Assembly: GCA_013540595.1 (NCBI GenBank)
Contig: JABXKE010000002.1
Span: forward strand, 1,116,050 to 1,180,049
Direction of reading: 5' to 3'
DNA from: Pyrodictium sp.
GTDB taxonomy: Archaea; Thermoproteota; Thermoprotei_A; Sulfolobales; Pyrodictiaceae
DNA length: 64,000 bases
The notes under the pieces were generated by a model. That model saw only the letters and a list, made by a program, of their open reading frames with translations, did no database searches and had not been told where the DNA came from. The position numbers and the translations under genes are program-made. Below are positions 43,195-52,618 of this stretch, piece after piece (position 1 is the stretch's first letter; the number at the start of each line of letters is the position of its first letter).

Positions 43195-44421
43195 CTAGGC
43201 TCTGCATCTTAGTACGTGCAAGAGCTCTTCCAGAGATGACAGAGGATACTCAAACCTAAACAGCCTGTATTCTATGTTCCTTTCCTCACGAGGTATAATG
43301 CTGTATACAGGCTTTGACATAGCTATTGCTGTCTTTATCTCCGTCTCTACCCCCATGTGAATCTCGCCGTACATTGTTGGACGGTATGCAAAGACAAAGT
43401 CTGCCTGGGAGACATAGCCAAGGTCTCTCCTCTCTACGGAGGCTTCGATCAGACGCCGAAGGAACCTTAGGTAGGCCTTGTTCTTTACGGTATCCTCTAC
43501 AGGATATAGGTACGTGTCGAAGATTTTGTCTGACAGGTCTATGGGGTAAGGGTAGTCGTGTATCCCATTGGAGGGGTGGGGCCAACGTTCCTCGGCTCGT
43601 ATCACGGTTTCAAGCTCGCCGTTTTCGTCTACGATAAGCTCGTCTATAGTTGTCGGCGAGAACACTATAAGGTCCTCGCAGGAGCGCTCCAGGTCGCGCT
43701 TCACCGTCTCTATCTCGTTGACTTCCTCGAGATTTCTAAGGGGGACGCCTAGGCTGCGTGCTCTAGCTCTGACACGGGTTATGGGATGCGACACGTACAC
43801 CGTCCTGTACTGCTTAGGCTGGCCTGCTGCCATATCTAAAGCCATGGAAGTAAGCCTTATGTGTGCCTCACGGCTATGCTTGGATGCAAAGATGAAGTGA
43901 AAGGCTCCATATGACGTAGCAAGAGAGGATACGCTCTCCTGGGCGCTCCTCCAATAGAGAAACCCTGCAGGATCTATCACCTGGAAGCTCGCTATTTCCG
44001 GTGTGTGGCCTTCTGCAACCCTTGTTGCGAGGCGGTACAACGCGTGGTAGTAATCGTCAACATAGTCTATGATGACTACGCGCTCTCCATACTCACGAAG
44101 GTAGCCCAGGAGAGGGTTGGCCACTATACTGCTTCTTCTGTAATATACGCTATGTGCTCCTACAACCGCCAGCCTGCTTCCCTTCAAGCTTTCCAGCATC
44201 TTTCTGAAAGCTTCGCGAAACTTTGCAGAAGCACGCCTATAGTCCACTAAAAGTAGCTCGGCCACGTGGTATATAGGCGCTTTAAACTCCCTCTCGACGT
44301 ACTCCTCAAACTTTGCTGTTGTGACGCCAAGCTCTTGCTCTATGACTTCAAGGGTGCGCCCTATATCTAGCCCCGAGGTTCCAGTCAAAACGACTATTCC
44401 GCGCAGCCCGTTCGTCGACAT
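43195..44421 (-). CDS. Two-domain NTPase-like / deoxyribosyltransferase-like protein
   Basis: I start at ATG 44421 (MSTNGLRGIVVLTGTSG) behind GGCGGGAAGGC; the frame opens 22 codons earlier. The N-terminal 200 residues look like an adenylate-kinase-type P-loop domain whose loop (TGTSGLDIGRT) lacks the lysine of a true Walker A. The C-terminal part begins with TVYVSHPITRVR and ends with DFVFAYRPTMYGEIHMGVETEI and AMSKPVYSIIP, resembling the nucleoside 2-deoxyribosyltransferase-like fold. About 408 residues. Role unknown; a nucleotide-sensing or nucleotide-processing function is an inference. Confidence 0.6.
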   Translation of the reverse strand: MSTNGLRGIVVLTGTSGLDIGRTLEVIEQELGVTTAKFEEYVEREFKAPIYHVAELLLVDYRRASAKFREAFRKMLESLKGSRLAVVGAHSVYYRRSSIVANPLLGYLREYGERVVIIDYVDDYYHALYRLATRVAEGHTPEIASFQVIDPAGFLYWRSAQESVSSLATSYGAFHFIFASKHSREAHIRLTSMALDMAAGQPKQYRTVYVSHPITRVRARARSLGVPLRNLEEVNEIETVKRDLERSCEDLIVFSPTTIDELIVDENGELETVIRAEERWPHPSNGIHDYPYPIDLSDKIFDTYLYPVEDTVKNKAYLRFLRRLIEASVERRDLGYVSQADFVFAYRPTMYGEIHMGVETEIKTAIAMSKPVYSIIPREERNIEYRLFRFEYPLSSLEELLHVLRCRA

Positions 44422-44633
44422 ATGCCTTCCCGCCTCCGGGTTCAGCCGATTGTCATCAGTGTATTTACTGAGTGCAAAAGTGTGCACTGCACTTTTTTAG
44501 CTTAACATTTTGGGTTAAGTTTGCTGATGCTGTTTTAGTCTTCACACTCTGAGCTGGAGTACGGGGTGCGGAGGAGGCCTAGACCCTAAAAACGAGGTTT
44601 CACCCACTTTGAAGTCTGCTGTTAGGTGCGGAG

Positions 44634-45341
44634 GTGCCTAATTCCGTGGCTGTCGAGCTTCGAGCAGAGGCTGGAACATCTGCAGCCGCTGTTCCGGTGC
44701 AGGAGTTCCTCCACGTGGGTACTGAAATAACAAAGAGGAGGTTCTCTGCAAGAAAGGATGAGAAGGGAAGGTTCATGCCTCGCCACTACAAGGGGGTTGA
44801 TCCAAACCTCGTAGGCAAGAAGGCCTTCGACCACCCTGCAGTCCACAGATGGTGGAAGTGGCTAATTAGGGACTACAGCCCTCTATATTCTATTGCTCTC
44901 TTGACCCCATGCAGCAACATTAAGCCCTACACACGGAGCCCTACAAGCCGTAAGGTTCGTGCTGTTTTGAAGAGGCTTAACGCGTGGGAGGACAGAAAAC
45001 CCAAGAAGGTCACATGGATGTACTTCAGCGACCTGCTGATTTTTGTACCCTACGAGAGAGCTGAGGAGTACCCTGCTTGCTGCTACGAGGTGCATCCAGA
45101 CGTTGTTCTGAAGGACAAATCACTTGCAGAGCTTGTCGTTGACATCACCGCCAAGGCCCTCACAGCGCTATCCCGTCGAGGACTCGAGGTTGTGGTCACA
45201 TTCTTACCTTCAAAGCACGCAAAACTCTGGGAACAAGCACTAGCGCGAGCAGAAACAGTGCCCAAGACCATTAAAACTAGGTACACTTTATTTTCAGTAC
45301 TTGAGCTCGAGGAAACCCTTAAGAACATCCTCAACCATTAA
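44634..45341 (+). CDS. ArcS-core-like (DUF5591) protein
   Basis: 235 residues. The block LLTPCSNIKPYTRSPTSRK near residue 88 matches the PCxxxKPYxxS signature of archaeosine synthase ArcS and its relatives (DUF5591), although the final His of the published motif is replaced. The remaining features (WMYFSDLLIFVPYE and CCYEVHPDVV) fit that domain. It lacks the TGT-like and PUA domains of full ArcS. It may modify tRNA or be a divergent paralogue; Crenarchaeota are generally reported to make archaeosine without ArcS. Confidence 0.6.
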   Translation: MPNSVAVELRAEAGTSAAAVPVQEFLHVGTEITKRRFSARKDEKGRFMPRHYKGVDPNLVGKKAFDHPAVHRWWKWLIRDYSPLYSIALLTPCSNIKPYTRSPTSRKVRAVLKRLNAWEDRKPKKVTWMYFSDLLIFVPYERAEEYPACCYEVHPDVVLKDKSLAELVVDITAKALTALSRRGLEVVVTFLPSKHAKLWEQALARAETVPKTIKTRYTLFSVLELEETLKNILNH

Positions 45342-45470
45342 GCCGCACTAACCCCGAGCAACTAATCAGCAACCAGACAAGACCGAGAAGCGGCAAATAC
45401 CGCTAAAAGTTGGTAACCTAGCAGCTACGCATCTTGAGAAAAGAACGTACAAGAGTGGGGAACCGCTTCC

Positions 45471-46052
45471 TTAGTACGTTCCCATGCTGAAAATGGCATC
45501 TTCGCTAGCAGCCGCGGACGGCTCCCTGATGGTCATTATCCCTATCGCTGCGAACACCGCACCAGCAGCTGCAAAGGCCTTGGCGAGCGTAGCCGTGCCG
45601 CCTATGCTTTCTATGATGTTCCTAGCCGCCTGATTTGCCCAGCTTAGGCCACCCCAATCTACGACCTGTCCGCTGGCTGCAGTCGCAGCTTCTTCAACGC
45701 TAGCTGCACCGGAGACGGCAAGGAGCCACGAAACAGCAAGCAGCATCGCTGCTGCCTTCAGCGGCGTGTTGCCAGACTTTATTCCAACTATCCAGAGAGC
45801 TGCTATTCCCAGTATGTGATACAGCAGCAGGAGAACGCCCCCTGCTCCCGCTAGGCTCGCAGAGCTTATCCCGTAGTACCCTGTAAGTACGCCAGCAACA
45901 CCTACGAGCCCAACCAGCCCGACACTAGTCAGCGTCGGATTCTTCGTCTCACTGCCGTAGGCGAGCCACCCCGCCGCCGTGATTACAGCTGAGCCTGGTC
46001 CAGCGAAAGGAGCCGATAGGTACCCTATTCCTAGGAGTATCTTCCCGTACAC
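45471..46052 (-). CDS. Multi-pass membrane protein, unknown
   Basis: 193 residues with about five hydrophobic segments: near 8-30, 42-60, 66-88, 98-115 and 155-175, Gly/Ala/Val-rich throughout. No signature or charged intramembrane motif is visible. It resembles archaeal DUF973-type or Asp/Thr-poor membrane proteins in general character only. It lies between the DUF5591 gene and the ABC ATPase gene, with no obvious link. Confidence 0.6.
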   Translation of the reverse strand: MYGKILLGIGYLSAPFAGPGSAVITAAGWLAYGSETKNPTLTSVGLVGLVGVAGVLTGYYGISSASLAGAGGVLLLLYHILGIAALWIVGIKSGNTPLKAAAMLLAVSWLLAVSGAASVEEAATAASGQVVDWGGLSWANQAARNIIESIGGTATLAKAFAAAGAVFAAIGIMTIREPSAAASEDAIFSMGTY

Positions 46053-46199
46053 GCTCCACTCCCACTACTGTAATTTGCCAGATCAGTGCAGCTGACTAAG
46101 TGGTGGGGTTAGTAATACCCGTCGCGAGGGCAAGGCTTAAGCGGCACAACGGGTAAGGTGGAATCAAAACCGAAAACGCGGGCAGAGACTGCTTCTACC

Positions 46200-47339
46200 C
46201 TATTGCTTTTTGGAGGAGAGTATAGGGATCCAGCACGCCACTTGGCGGCCCGGTTTTACCTCCACTAGGCCAGGCTCCTCCGTTTCGCAGCGCTGTCTAA
46301 CCCAGTCGTTCTCATCGTAGGCAACGCAGCGCGGCCTAAACCTGCAGCCTTTCGGTAGATGAATGGCGCTGGTCACTTCGCCCTTGATCCGGATATCCCT
46401 TATCTTAAGCCTGTTGGACGGGTCAGGCTCGGGTATGGCCGAAATTAGAGCACGTGTGTATGGGTGCAGCGGCTCGTTTATCACCTCATCAGAGGAGCCA
46501 ACCTCTACTATCCTGCCAAGGTACATTACTGCTATTCGGTCGCATACATACCTTGCGAGAGCGAGATCGTGCGTGATGAAGAGCTGCGCCATGTTACGCT
46601 TTATTTTGAGCTCCTCGAGTATCTCCAGAACCTCTGCTCTGATGGACACGTCTAACATTGACACAGGCTCGTCAGCAACCATGAACCTAGGGTTAAGGAC
46701 CAAGGCCTTGGCTATGGACACACGCTGTCGCTGTCCTCCGCTGAGCTGGTGCGGGTACCTGTACAGAAATTCCTCTGGAGGAGTCAGCTTAACAGCTTCA
46801 AGGGCCTTCGAGATAATCTCTAGGCGCTCCTCTGCCGTACTGCCTATGTTATGGACTATCAACGGCTCCTCAAGTATAGCTCGTATACTCATACGCGGAT
46901 TAAGGCTACCAAACGGGTCTTGGAATATTATCTGCGCCTCCCTGCGCAGAGGCTTCGCAGCCTTGTCGCTAAGGCGGTACACGTCAACGAACTCCCCATC
47001 CACTATCGCATCAGGCTGCCTCTCTCTAATCTCCTCGAGGACCTCCTTGCTAGGCCTAAAGAGGACGCGACCTTCTACAACGTTCTCCGGGGGCACGAGC
47101 CTTAGAAGAGTCCTACCAGTCGTGGTCTTCCCACAGCCGCTCTCGCCCACAAGGCAGAACGTTTCACCCTCACGTATCTCAAAAGTCACCCCATCAACGG
47201 CGTGAACGAACTGCTGCCTTCGCCTGAACAGAATGTCCACGAAGCTCCTCGCTACGGGAAACCACACCTTGAGGTTCTCCGCCTTAACGACAACGCCCAT
47301 CCTCTTCAGCACCCCGCGAAGTGGCTGCCTGGGTTTCAA
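46200..47339 (-). CDS. Oligopeptide-type ABC transporter ATPase (OppF/AppF class)
   Basis: 379 residues. Walker A GESGCGKTTTG near residue 64, signature LSGGQRQRVSIAKAL near 200, Walker B FMVADEPVSMLD near 220 and H-loop THDL near 255. The C-terminal oligo_HPY extension with clustered Cys (CRFRPRC, then C and CWIP) marks the Opp/Dpp family and may bind a metal. The likely start is ATG at residue 14 (MGVVVKAENLKVWF). No OppB/C/D or binding protein is adjacent, so it is an orphan here. Confidence 0.88.
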   Translation of the reverse strand: MKPRQPLRGVLKRMGVVVKAENLKVWFPVARSFVDILFRRRQQFVHAVDGVTFEIREGETFCLVGESGCGKTTTGRTLLRLVPPENVVEGRVLFRPSKEVLEEIRERQPDAIVDGEFVDVYRLSDKAAKPLRREAQIIFQDPFGSLNPRMSIRAILEEPLIVHNIGSTAEERLEIISKALEAVKLTPPEEFLYRYPHQLSGGQRQRVSIAKALVLNPRFMVADEPVSMLDVSIRAEVLEILEELKIKRNMAQLFITHDLALARYVCDRIAVMYLGRIVEVGSSDEVINEPLHPYTRALISAIPEPDPSNRLKIRDIRIKGEVTSAIHLPKGCRFRPRCVAYDENDWVRQRCETEEPGLVEVKPGRQVACWIPILSSKKQ

Positions 47340-47693
47340 CCACTAACGGTCTGAACGCGGCTGCCTGGGGGCGTGACGAGAGCCGTGCTGGCAGCGAGGC
47401 CAGCAGGTTTTACCACCAAGCACATAGTGCTTCTCACCCCACGCCTATATATACCTATATTTACCCACTGCACACAAGATACATTTCAGCCTTGTTTGGA
47501 CACATGCACTTTCACTACAGACTACAGCGAATAGGATAGAGATACAAAATGGAACTGAACGCCCGGGTCGAAACCACTGACAACCAGCGCCGCTTCTCCC
47601 CGAAGCAGCCTTTCCCCAGCTGATCAAAGAAGCGCGCGCATATTCAAAAACAGGGTAGGACAATCTTGGTACGTGCTTTCACGCTTTCACCAG
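47340..47693. other. Intergenic region with possible promoters
   Basis: About 350 bases. TATA-like runs (CTATATATACCTATATTTACC) lie at about 47,445-47,466. A 24-codon plus frame from an ATG near 47,549 is too short to support. I see no tRNA or repeat. Confidence 0.4.
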
Positions 47694-48149
47694 CTAGAAG
47701 GAATAGCCCTGCCTAGGCCTACGCCCGAAGCCACGGCGACCTGATCTGAAGCTACTGCCTCCAAACCCCGGGCGCTGCGGCTTGTAATCCGGAGGCGCAC
47801 GCGGAACATCTTCTGGTATCTCGTCAGCTTGAGGAACCACCGTATCGTCCACCTTCACAACATTATCACTTCCTCCAACATTTAGTACTACCTGTCCTCT
47901 GTATACCGTGGTCCACGCACCACGCACTTCAATGGCGTCACCGGATGAGACCGAGGCTGCTGCGTTACCCCACAGCGTCAGCCGTGTCCGCCCCGTTTCG
48001 TCGCCAACAAGCGCTTCACTAAGGGTTCTGGGACCCCTTCTTGTCTGGACGGTTTTCGGCTCTCCCGCTTCGAGAACCCGGAGCTTGAGGGATATCTTGT
48101 TCATTCCGGGCTTTAGCTCCGATATTTTTACGTAGCTTTGTTCCGACAT
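47694..48149 (-). CDS. ssb: Single-stranded DNA-binding protein, crenarchaeal type
   Basis: About 151 residues from ATG 48149 (MSEQSYVKISELKPGM); the frame also allows 48158. One OB fold (about 1-110) of the RPA-like kind, with LVGDETGRTRLTLWG typical of Sulfolobus-type SSB, is followed by a flexible tail rich in Pro, Gly, Arg and Phe (GGSSFRSGRRGFGRRP). It binds and protects ssDNA in replication and repair; the tail recruits partners. Confidence 0.88.
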   Translation of the reverse strand: MSEQSYVKISELKPGMNKISLKLRVLEAGEPKTVQTRRGPRTLSEALVGDETGRTRLTLWGNAAASVSSGDAIEVRGAWTTVYRGQVVLNVGGSDNVVKVDDTVVPQADEIPEDVPRAPPDYKPQRPGFGGSSFRSGRRGFGRRPRQGYSF

Positions 48150-48304
48150 GGATTCCAAACTCCGACTATTCGTACGAGGTGCGGCTGGGCAGCGCTGCCC
48201 TAATAAATATTCCCCTCCGTGAGAGAGGCTGGAGTGGGGCGAGCCTATTCACGGGATGCGATGACGAGGCTGGCCTGTTCTTGAGCCGTGAAGAAGCCTG
48301 GGGG

Positions 48305-48748
48305 TTAATCTGAGCGCTTTATGGGGAGCCTTGAAAACGGCAAGAGTTCCGAGAGCTTCCACCTTGCGGTTCTCCCGGTGCTTAGAGAAATGGAAACCAC
48401 CTCAGAAGATCCCTCAGGGTCGAACTCCGCAAGCACTTGACGGCAGGCTCCGCAGGGGGGTAGAGGCTCCTCGGTATTTGACAAGATGACCACACGGCGG
48501 ATCCTCCTATCGCCTGCAGCAACCATAGCCGCTACAGCACTCCTCTCTGCGCATATAGTCAGACCATAGCTTGCATTCTCTACGTTGACTCCAAAGTACT
48601 TCCTACCCGAAGCAGACTCCACAAGAGCAGCTACGCGGACGCCGCTGTAAGGCGCATAGCTGTTCTTGATTACCCTCCTAAGCTCCTCTATATCCTGCTC
48701 CGAGTATCCCTTCTTCTCTTCGCTTCGATCCGGCGCCAAGCCGCTCAC
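48305..48748 (-). CDS. cdd: Cytidine deaminase
   Basis: 147 residues from GTG 48748; the longer frame would run into the divergent gatB start, so I reject it. The zinc-binding motifs CAERSAVAA (about 68) and PPCGACRQ (about 101) are complete, and the substrate-binding YAPYSGVRVAAL and NVENASYGL blocks precede them. It converts cytidine/deoxycytidine to uridine in pyrimidine salvage. Small tetrameric-type enzyme. Confidence 0.92.
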   Translation of the reverse strand: MSGLAPDRSEEKKGYSEQDIEELRRVIKNSYAPYSGVRVAALVESASGRKYFGVNVENASYGLTICAERSAVAAMVAAGDRRIRRVVILSNTEEPLPPCGACRQVLAEFDPEGSSEVVSISLSTGRTARWKLSELLPFSRLPIKRSD

Positions 48749-48808
48749 GCTAGCCGTAGGGTACTTTACAGAGGTTTTTCTAGACACCCTTGGGGCGGAA
48801 TAGCCGCG

Positions 48809-50275
48809 TTGCACGCTGCAGGGACTGTCAACGTTAAGATAGGGCTGGAAATACACGTGCAGATCAACACGCTTAAAACGAAACTCTTCTGCGGCTGCAG
48901 CTCAAACTACAGGGGAATGCCCCCAAACACCAACGTGTGTCCCGTATGCTTAGGCCTCCCTGGAGCACTCCCGGTAGTTAACGAAAAGGCTATAGAGAAG
49001 GCTGTCATGTTGTGCTTGGCGCTCCGAGGTAAGGTTGCCAGCAAAGTTAGGTTCGATAGAAAGCACTACTTCTATCCGGATCTCCCCAAGAACTATCAAA
49101 TAACACAGTACACCGAACCTATATGCCGAGATGGCTTGATAGAGTACGAGTATAAAGGCACATCCAAGGCCGTGAGGATAAGACGGATAAACCTTGAAGA
49201 GGATCCTGGCAGAATAGTCTACGAGCGAGGCGATCCGCGGACAAGCCCATTCTCCCTCATAGACTACAACAGGAGCGGCGTAGCTCTCTTAGAAATAGTC
49301 ACCGAGCCAGACTTCAAGGAGCCAGAGGAAGTGGAGAGCTTCCTAGAGAAGCTAAGGAGCATTTTAGAGCATCTTGAGATATGCGACTGCGGCCTCGAGG
49401 GAGCCTTCCGTGTTGATGCAAACATAAGCGTATCAGGGGGACAGCGAGTGGAAGTGAAGAACATCGGAAGCATCGAGGAAACCGTTAAGGCGTTAGCTTA
49501 CGAGCTTGCCAGGCAACGCGATCTAGTAATGAAGGGACTAGCTGTAAGGCGTGAAACAAGGCACTGGGATCCCGTCAGGAAGGTAACGCTTCCAGCAAGG
49601 ACGAAGGAGTATGAGGAAGATTATAGGTACATGCCCGACCCAAACCTTCCACCAATACCCCTTACGAGAGAGTACATTGAGAAGCTGAGCAAAGCCCTAC
49701 CGGAGCTTCCCGACCAGAGGATAGAGCGGATGGCCCGGCAGTACAATTTGACGAAGCCACTTGCAAAGGTTCTGGTATCTAGGAAGAAGCTGGCTGATTT
49801 CTTTGAAGAAGTTGTGCACATTTACCCGTCGAATCCGAGGAGAACCGCTAACTACCTTGTAAACGACCTGCTGAACTGGCTCAAGGATGAAGGGCTTCGG
49901 GGGCTCTACAGTAAAGTTAAGCCGGAGTACCTGGCAAATCTCATGAGGCTTCTAGATGAGGGGAAGATAAGCATAAGACAGGCCAAAGAGCTTGCCGAGC
50001 ATATAGCAAAGCGCGGCATCGACCCAGCCAGACTTGTAGCTGAGATGGGGATGGAGAAAATATCGGATGAAAGCTTCCTGTCACGCGTCGTTGACGAGGT
50101 CTTTAGGGAGTACCCAAAGGCTGTACAAGACGCCCTTAGGAGTCCAAAGGCCGTAAACTTCCTCGTGGGCATGGTCATGAAGAAAACGCGAGGGAGGGCT
50201 GATCCCTCCATTACGCGCAGGCTTGTGGAGGAAAGGCTAGAACAGCTAAGGTCGGAGCTAGAGCCCCAGACGTAG
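48809..50275 (+). CDS. gatB: Asp-tRNA(Asn)/Glu-tRNA(Gln) amidotransferase subunit B
   Basis: A 488-residue GatB, the tRNA-binding kinase subunit of GatCAB. The start is TTG 48809 behind GGGGCGG, giving a short leader before KIGLEIHVQ. Zinc ligands are visible in FCGCSSNY and CPVCLGLPGALPV. The helical and tail domains (about 290-480) are complete. In archaea GatCAB normally makes Asn-tRNA(Asn), while GatDE makes Gln-tRNA. GatA and GatC are not in the window. Confidence 0.95.
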   Translation: MHAAGTVNVKIGLEIHVQINTLKTKLFCGCSSNYRGMPPNTNVCPVCLGLPGALPVVNEKAIEKAVMLCLALRGKVASKVRFDRKHYFYPDLPKNYQITQYTEPICRDGLIEYEYKGTSKAVRIRRINLEEDPGRIVYERGDPRTSPFSLIDYNRSGVALLEIVTEPDFKEPEEVESFLEKLRSILEHLEICDCGLEGAFRVDANISVSGGQRVEVKNIGSIEETVKALAYELARQRDLVMKGLAVRRETRHWDPVRKVTLPARTKEYEEDYRYMPDPNLPPIPLTREYIEKLSKALPELPDQRIERMARQYNLTKPLAKVLVSRKKLADFFEEVVHIYPSNPRRTANYLVNDLLNWLKDEGLRGLYSKVKPEYLANLMRLLDEGKISIRQAKELAEHIAKRGIDPARLVAEMGMEKISDESFLSRVVDEVFREYPKAVQDALRSPKAVNFLVGMVMKKTRGRADPSITRRLVEERLEQLRSELEPQT

Positions 50276-50728
50276 CACCTCAATGTCCAGTGACCGCGCG
50301 TACCTTTCCGCATGAACATTAGTATCGTAGCCCGCTAGGAGGGGAACAGGTTCCTTCCCGGAGAGCTCTAGGCTGCTTATCCACTCCAGGAGGCTGTCAA
50401 CATCCTCTACGTTGATGTAGGGTTTTGCTAGGAGGCTGAAAACTGCGCTCTCGGTTTCCACTAGAGCGCGTGCCTCGGGCACCTCCTCGTGGAACTTGAA
50501 CTCCTCCCTTACACTGATGACACTCTCACCTTCAAGTTTAGCGCCCACCATCAAGGCGTTAACTACCGTCTGCACATCTGCTGTGAACTGAAGCAGATGC
50601 TCAGTGCTAAAGCTTGCAGGGAAAGCACTTCCGGTTCGAGACAAGGATTCGGCGAGGAGTTCGATTCTCGCGAGCTCTACCTCCACCTGCCTTCCACCGT
50701 AGTAGTTATTGCTACCATGCCTAGACAA
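50258..50728 (-). CDS. Hypothetical protein, 156 aa
   Basis: An intact frame with balanced composition. The N-terminal half is helical (VELARIELLAESLSRTG), the second part contains EVPEARALVETESAVFSLL, and the end, GKEPVPLLAGYDTNVHAERYARSLDIEVLRLG, could form a Rossmann-like strand-helix-strand. No family is recognised. Its 3' end overlaps gatB by 18 bases. Confidence 0.5.
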   Translation of the reverse strand: MSRHGSNNYYGGRQVEVELARIELLAESLSRTGSAFPASFSTEHLLQFTADVQTVVNALMVGAKLEGESVISVREEFKFHEEVPEARALVETESAVFSLLAKPYINVEDVDSLLEWISSLELSGKEPVPLLAGYDTNVHAERYARSLDIEVLRLGL

Positions 50729-50934
50729 TAGGTGTCAGAGCACATCTATCCCCGATTAATACGTCTTTGATACCTAGCATTGCATAGTGTATGTCGATTA
50801 TGACGAGAAGCCTCACTGCGAAAGCACAGCGTGTAGCGGCGAGATCTGCATGAAAGCTGTTTTAAGGTTTGGAAAAAGCCGCTAGCAAGGGAGCATGTAC
50901 ACTAAAGAAGCCTTCGAGCTAAGGAGATGAGGCT

Positions 50935-51813
50935 ATGCCGAGCAGAGGCAAGACATTGGCTGTAAGCTTCCTGGAGCTTGTTAAGCCTAAGCAGCTATTA
51001 CTGCTGATGATTACGATGTACGGAGCATACCTGGCTTCACCTGCCACGCACAAGCTTGAAACCGTAGCATTAATGACTGCAGCAGGGCTCGGAGCGATGG
51101 GTGGAACCACAGCGCTCAACATGTACGTCGAGAGGGACATTGACGCCCTCATGCCGAGAACCGCAGGACGGCCTATACCCTCTGGAAGAGTTGGGGAGGC
51201 AGCTGCACTGAGTTTTAGCGTATCCCTTCTGGCAATCGGAATTGCATTCTCATCGCTTATAGGTAGGAAGTTCTTGTTAGCTACTCTGCTTGGCGTCTAC
51301 TTCGATCTCGTGGGATACACTATACTTACAAAGCGACTTAATCCCGTGATTGCAGTGTTTGTCGGAGGTTTAGCAGGAGCGATGCCTGCTTTGGGGGGAT
51401 GGGCTGCCGGAACAGGTTCTTTCATGCCAGGAGGTCTGCTTCTTGCAGCCGTAGTCTTCTTCTGGCAACCTATACATGTCGGCCTAGTATCGCTAACCTA
51501 CAGAGAGGATTACGCTCTTGCCGGACTTCCAGCACTTTCGCTAGCGCTTAGTGTCTCGCAGCTTAGGATGCTGGTTCGCGGCTCTACTTTCGCACTTGTC
51601 GCATCTCTTTGGCTGTTCTACGCATCCATGGGATATGGGCTTGCTGCAGCGCTTGCAACTACAGTCTTTTCAGTTATCTTCGCCCGAAAGTACGTGGCTA
51701 AGCTTAATGAAAGCTGCACTTTCCAGTGTAGCTTCTCGGTTCTTCGGAGGGCTTCCTTGCTTGTGGCAATACCCTTCGCCGCACTACCCATAGAGAGCAT
51801 AGTCGGTGTTTAG
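50935..51813 (+). CDS. ctaB: Heme o synthase (protoheme IX farnesyltransferase)
   Basis: A 292-residue UbiA-superfamily membrane enzyme that farnesylates protoheme. The first Asp-rich motif NMYVERDIDALMPRTAGRP lies near residue 62 with the RTxxRP ending diagnostic of heme o synthases, and the second motif YFDLVGYTILTK is near 122; FFWQPIHV is also characteristic. About nine membrane helices. Its presence implies a heme-copper oxidase using heme o or a. The next gene overlaps it by 8 bases. Confidence 0.9.
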   Translation: MPSRGKTLAVSFLELVKPKQLLLLMITMYGAYLASPATHKLETVALMTAAGLGAMGGTTALNMYVERDIDALMPRTAGRPIPSGRVGEAAALSFSVSLLAIGIAFSSLIGRKFLLATLLGVYFDLVGYTILTKRLNPVIAVFVGGLAGAMPALGGWAAGTGSFMPGGLLLAAVVFFWQPIHVGLVSLTYREDYALAGLPALSLALSVSQLRMLVRGSTFALVASLWLFYASMGYGLAAALATTVFSVIFARKYVAKLNESCTFQCSFSVLRRASLLVAIPFAALPIESIVGV

Positions 51814-52618
51814 CTTGGCAGATCGAAGCACCATGAGTTTAGACGAACTCGAATTGTTCCAGCCCATACTATTGTCGATGAGCCCTCTTGCCGAGATAAT
51901 AGCAGTCACCTTGACAGAAACCACGCAGCCTGCTAGAGCGCTGTCGCTGTTGGCCGCATCTCTGGCAGTCTACATAACGTTCACCCCAGTAGCCCCAACT
52001 ACGCATCTTCTGTATGCCGTCTCTGCGCTTGGTCTGAGCTCGGTGTTGCTTGGGCTCTACAAGATGTATGGAGTCGGGATCCTAGTAGGGCTGGTTACCG
52101 TGGCAGTAAGTCTTGCACCCGCGGTTACTCGCCAAAACACCTCATGCTGCCGCTGGCCCCTACCCCTTAGCTTCTCCTTGCTCTTCCCAGCTCTGTTCCT
52201 CGCAGGCCAGGGCATGCTCCGCTACGCCACTATAGCGTTTCTCCTATACGCAGCATATGCCATCAGGCACACCGGAAAAGCCCTTCACGGCTCAGCTGTC
52301 TACGGAACAGCAGCACTAGCAGCACTAGTGGCACCCCAGGAGTATGTACGAAAGTTGGCTGTTATGGCTATGCTAGGCCTGCTGGCTGCGCTGGGGAGAG
52401 GTGCGCCAACATGCCCTGTTGTAGGAGACTTCAGGCTTGTTAAGGCTGGTTTGCTCCTCGCCACTGTCGCCTTAACCCTCCAGATGTTCCAGGATTCCTT
52501 CATCTTAGAGGCCTTGTGGGCCGTCGGGTATATGCTTCTGGCGTCTGGCCTCGCCGTGGCGCTGACCTACAAAACTGGGTGGAGAAAAATCACGTGGGTG
52601 GAGAAGACGAGGGTGTGA
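51806..52618 (+). CDS. Polytopic membrane protein coupled to heme o synthase
   Basis: 270 residues from GTG 51806, overlapping ctaB by 8 bases; ATG at 51833 is an alternative. Seven or eight hydrophobic segments (for example ALSLLAASLAVYITFTPVA and LAVMAMLGLLAALG). A Cys-Cys pair (NTSCCRW) lies in a loop near 110. No family is recognised. The coupling suggests a role in oxidase or heme a/o maturation, but this is inference. It overlaps gcvT convergently by 29 bases. Confidence 0.6.
   Translation: MFSLADRSTMSLDELELFQPILLSMSPLAEIIAVTLTETTQPARALSLLAASLAVYITFTPVAPTTHLLYAVSALGLSSVLLGLYKMYGVGILVGLVTVAVSLAPAVTRQNTSCCRWPLPLSFSLLFPALFLAGQGMLRYATIAFLLYAAYAIRHTGKALHGSAVYGTAALAALVAPQEYVRKLAVMAMLGLLAALGRGAPTCPVVGDFRLVKAGLLLATVALTLQMFQDSFILEALWAVGYMLLASGLAVALTYKTGWRKITWVEKTRV

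Noticed and set aside
48258-48313. Possible second C/D box RNA (CGATGA, TTGA, GTGAAGA, CTGA)
   Set aside because: The boxes are weaker, no terminal stem forms, and box D runs into the cytidine deaminase stop region.
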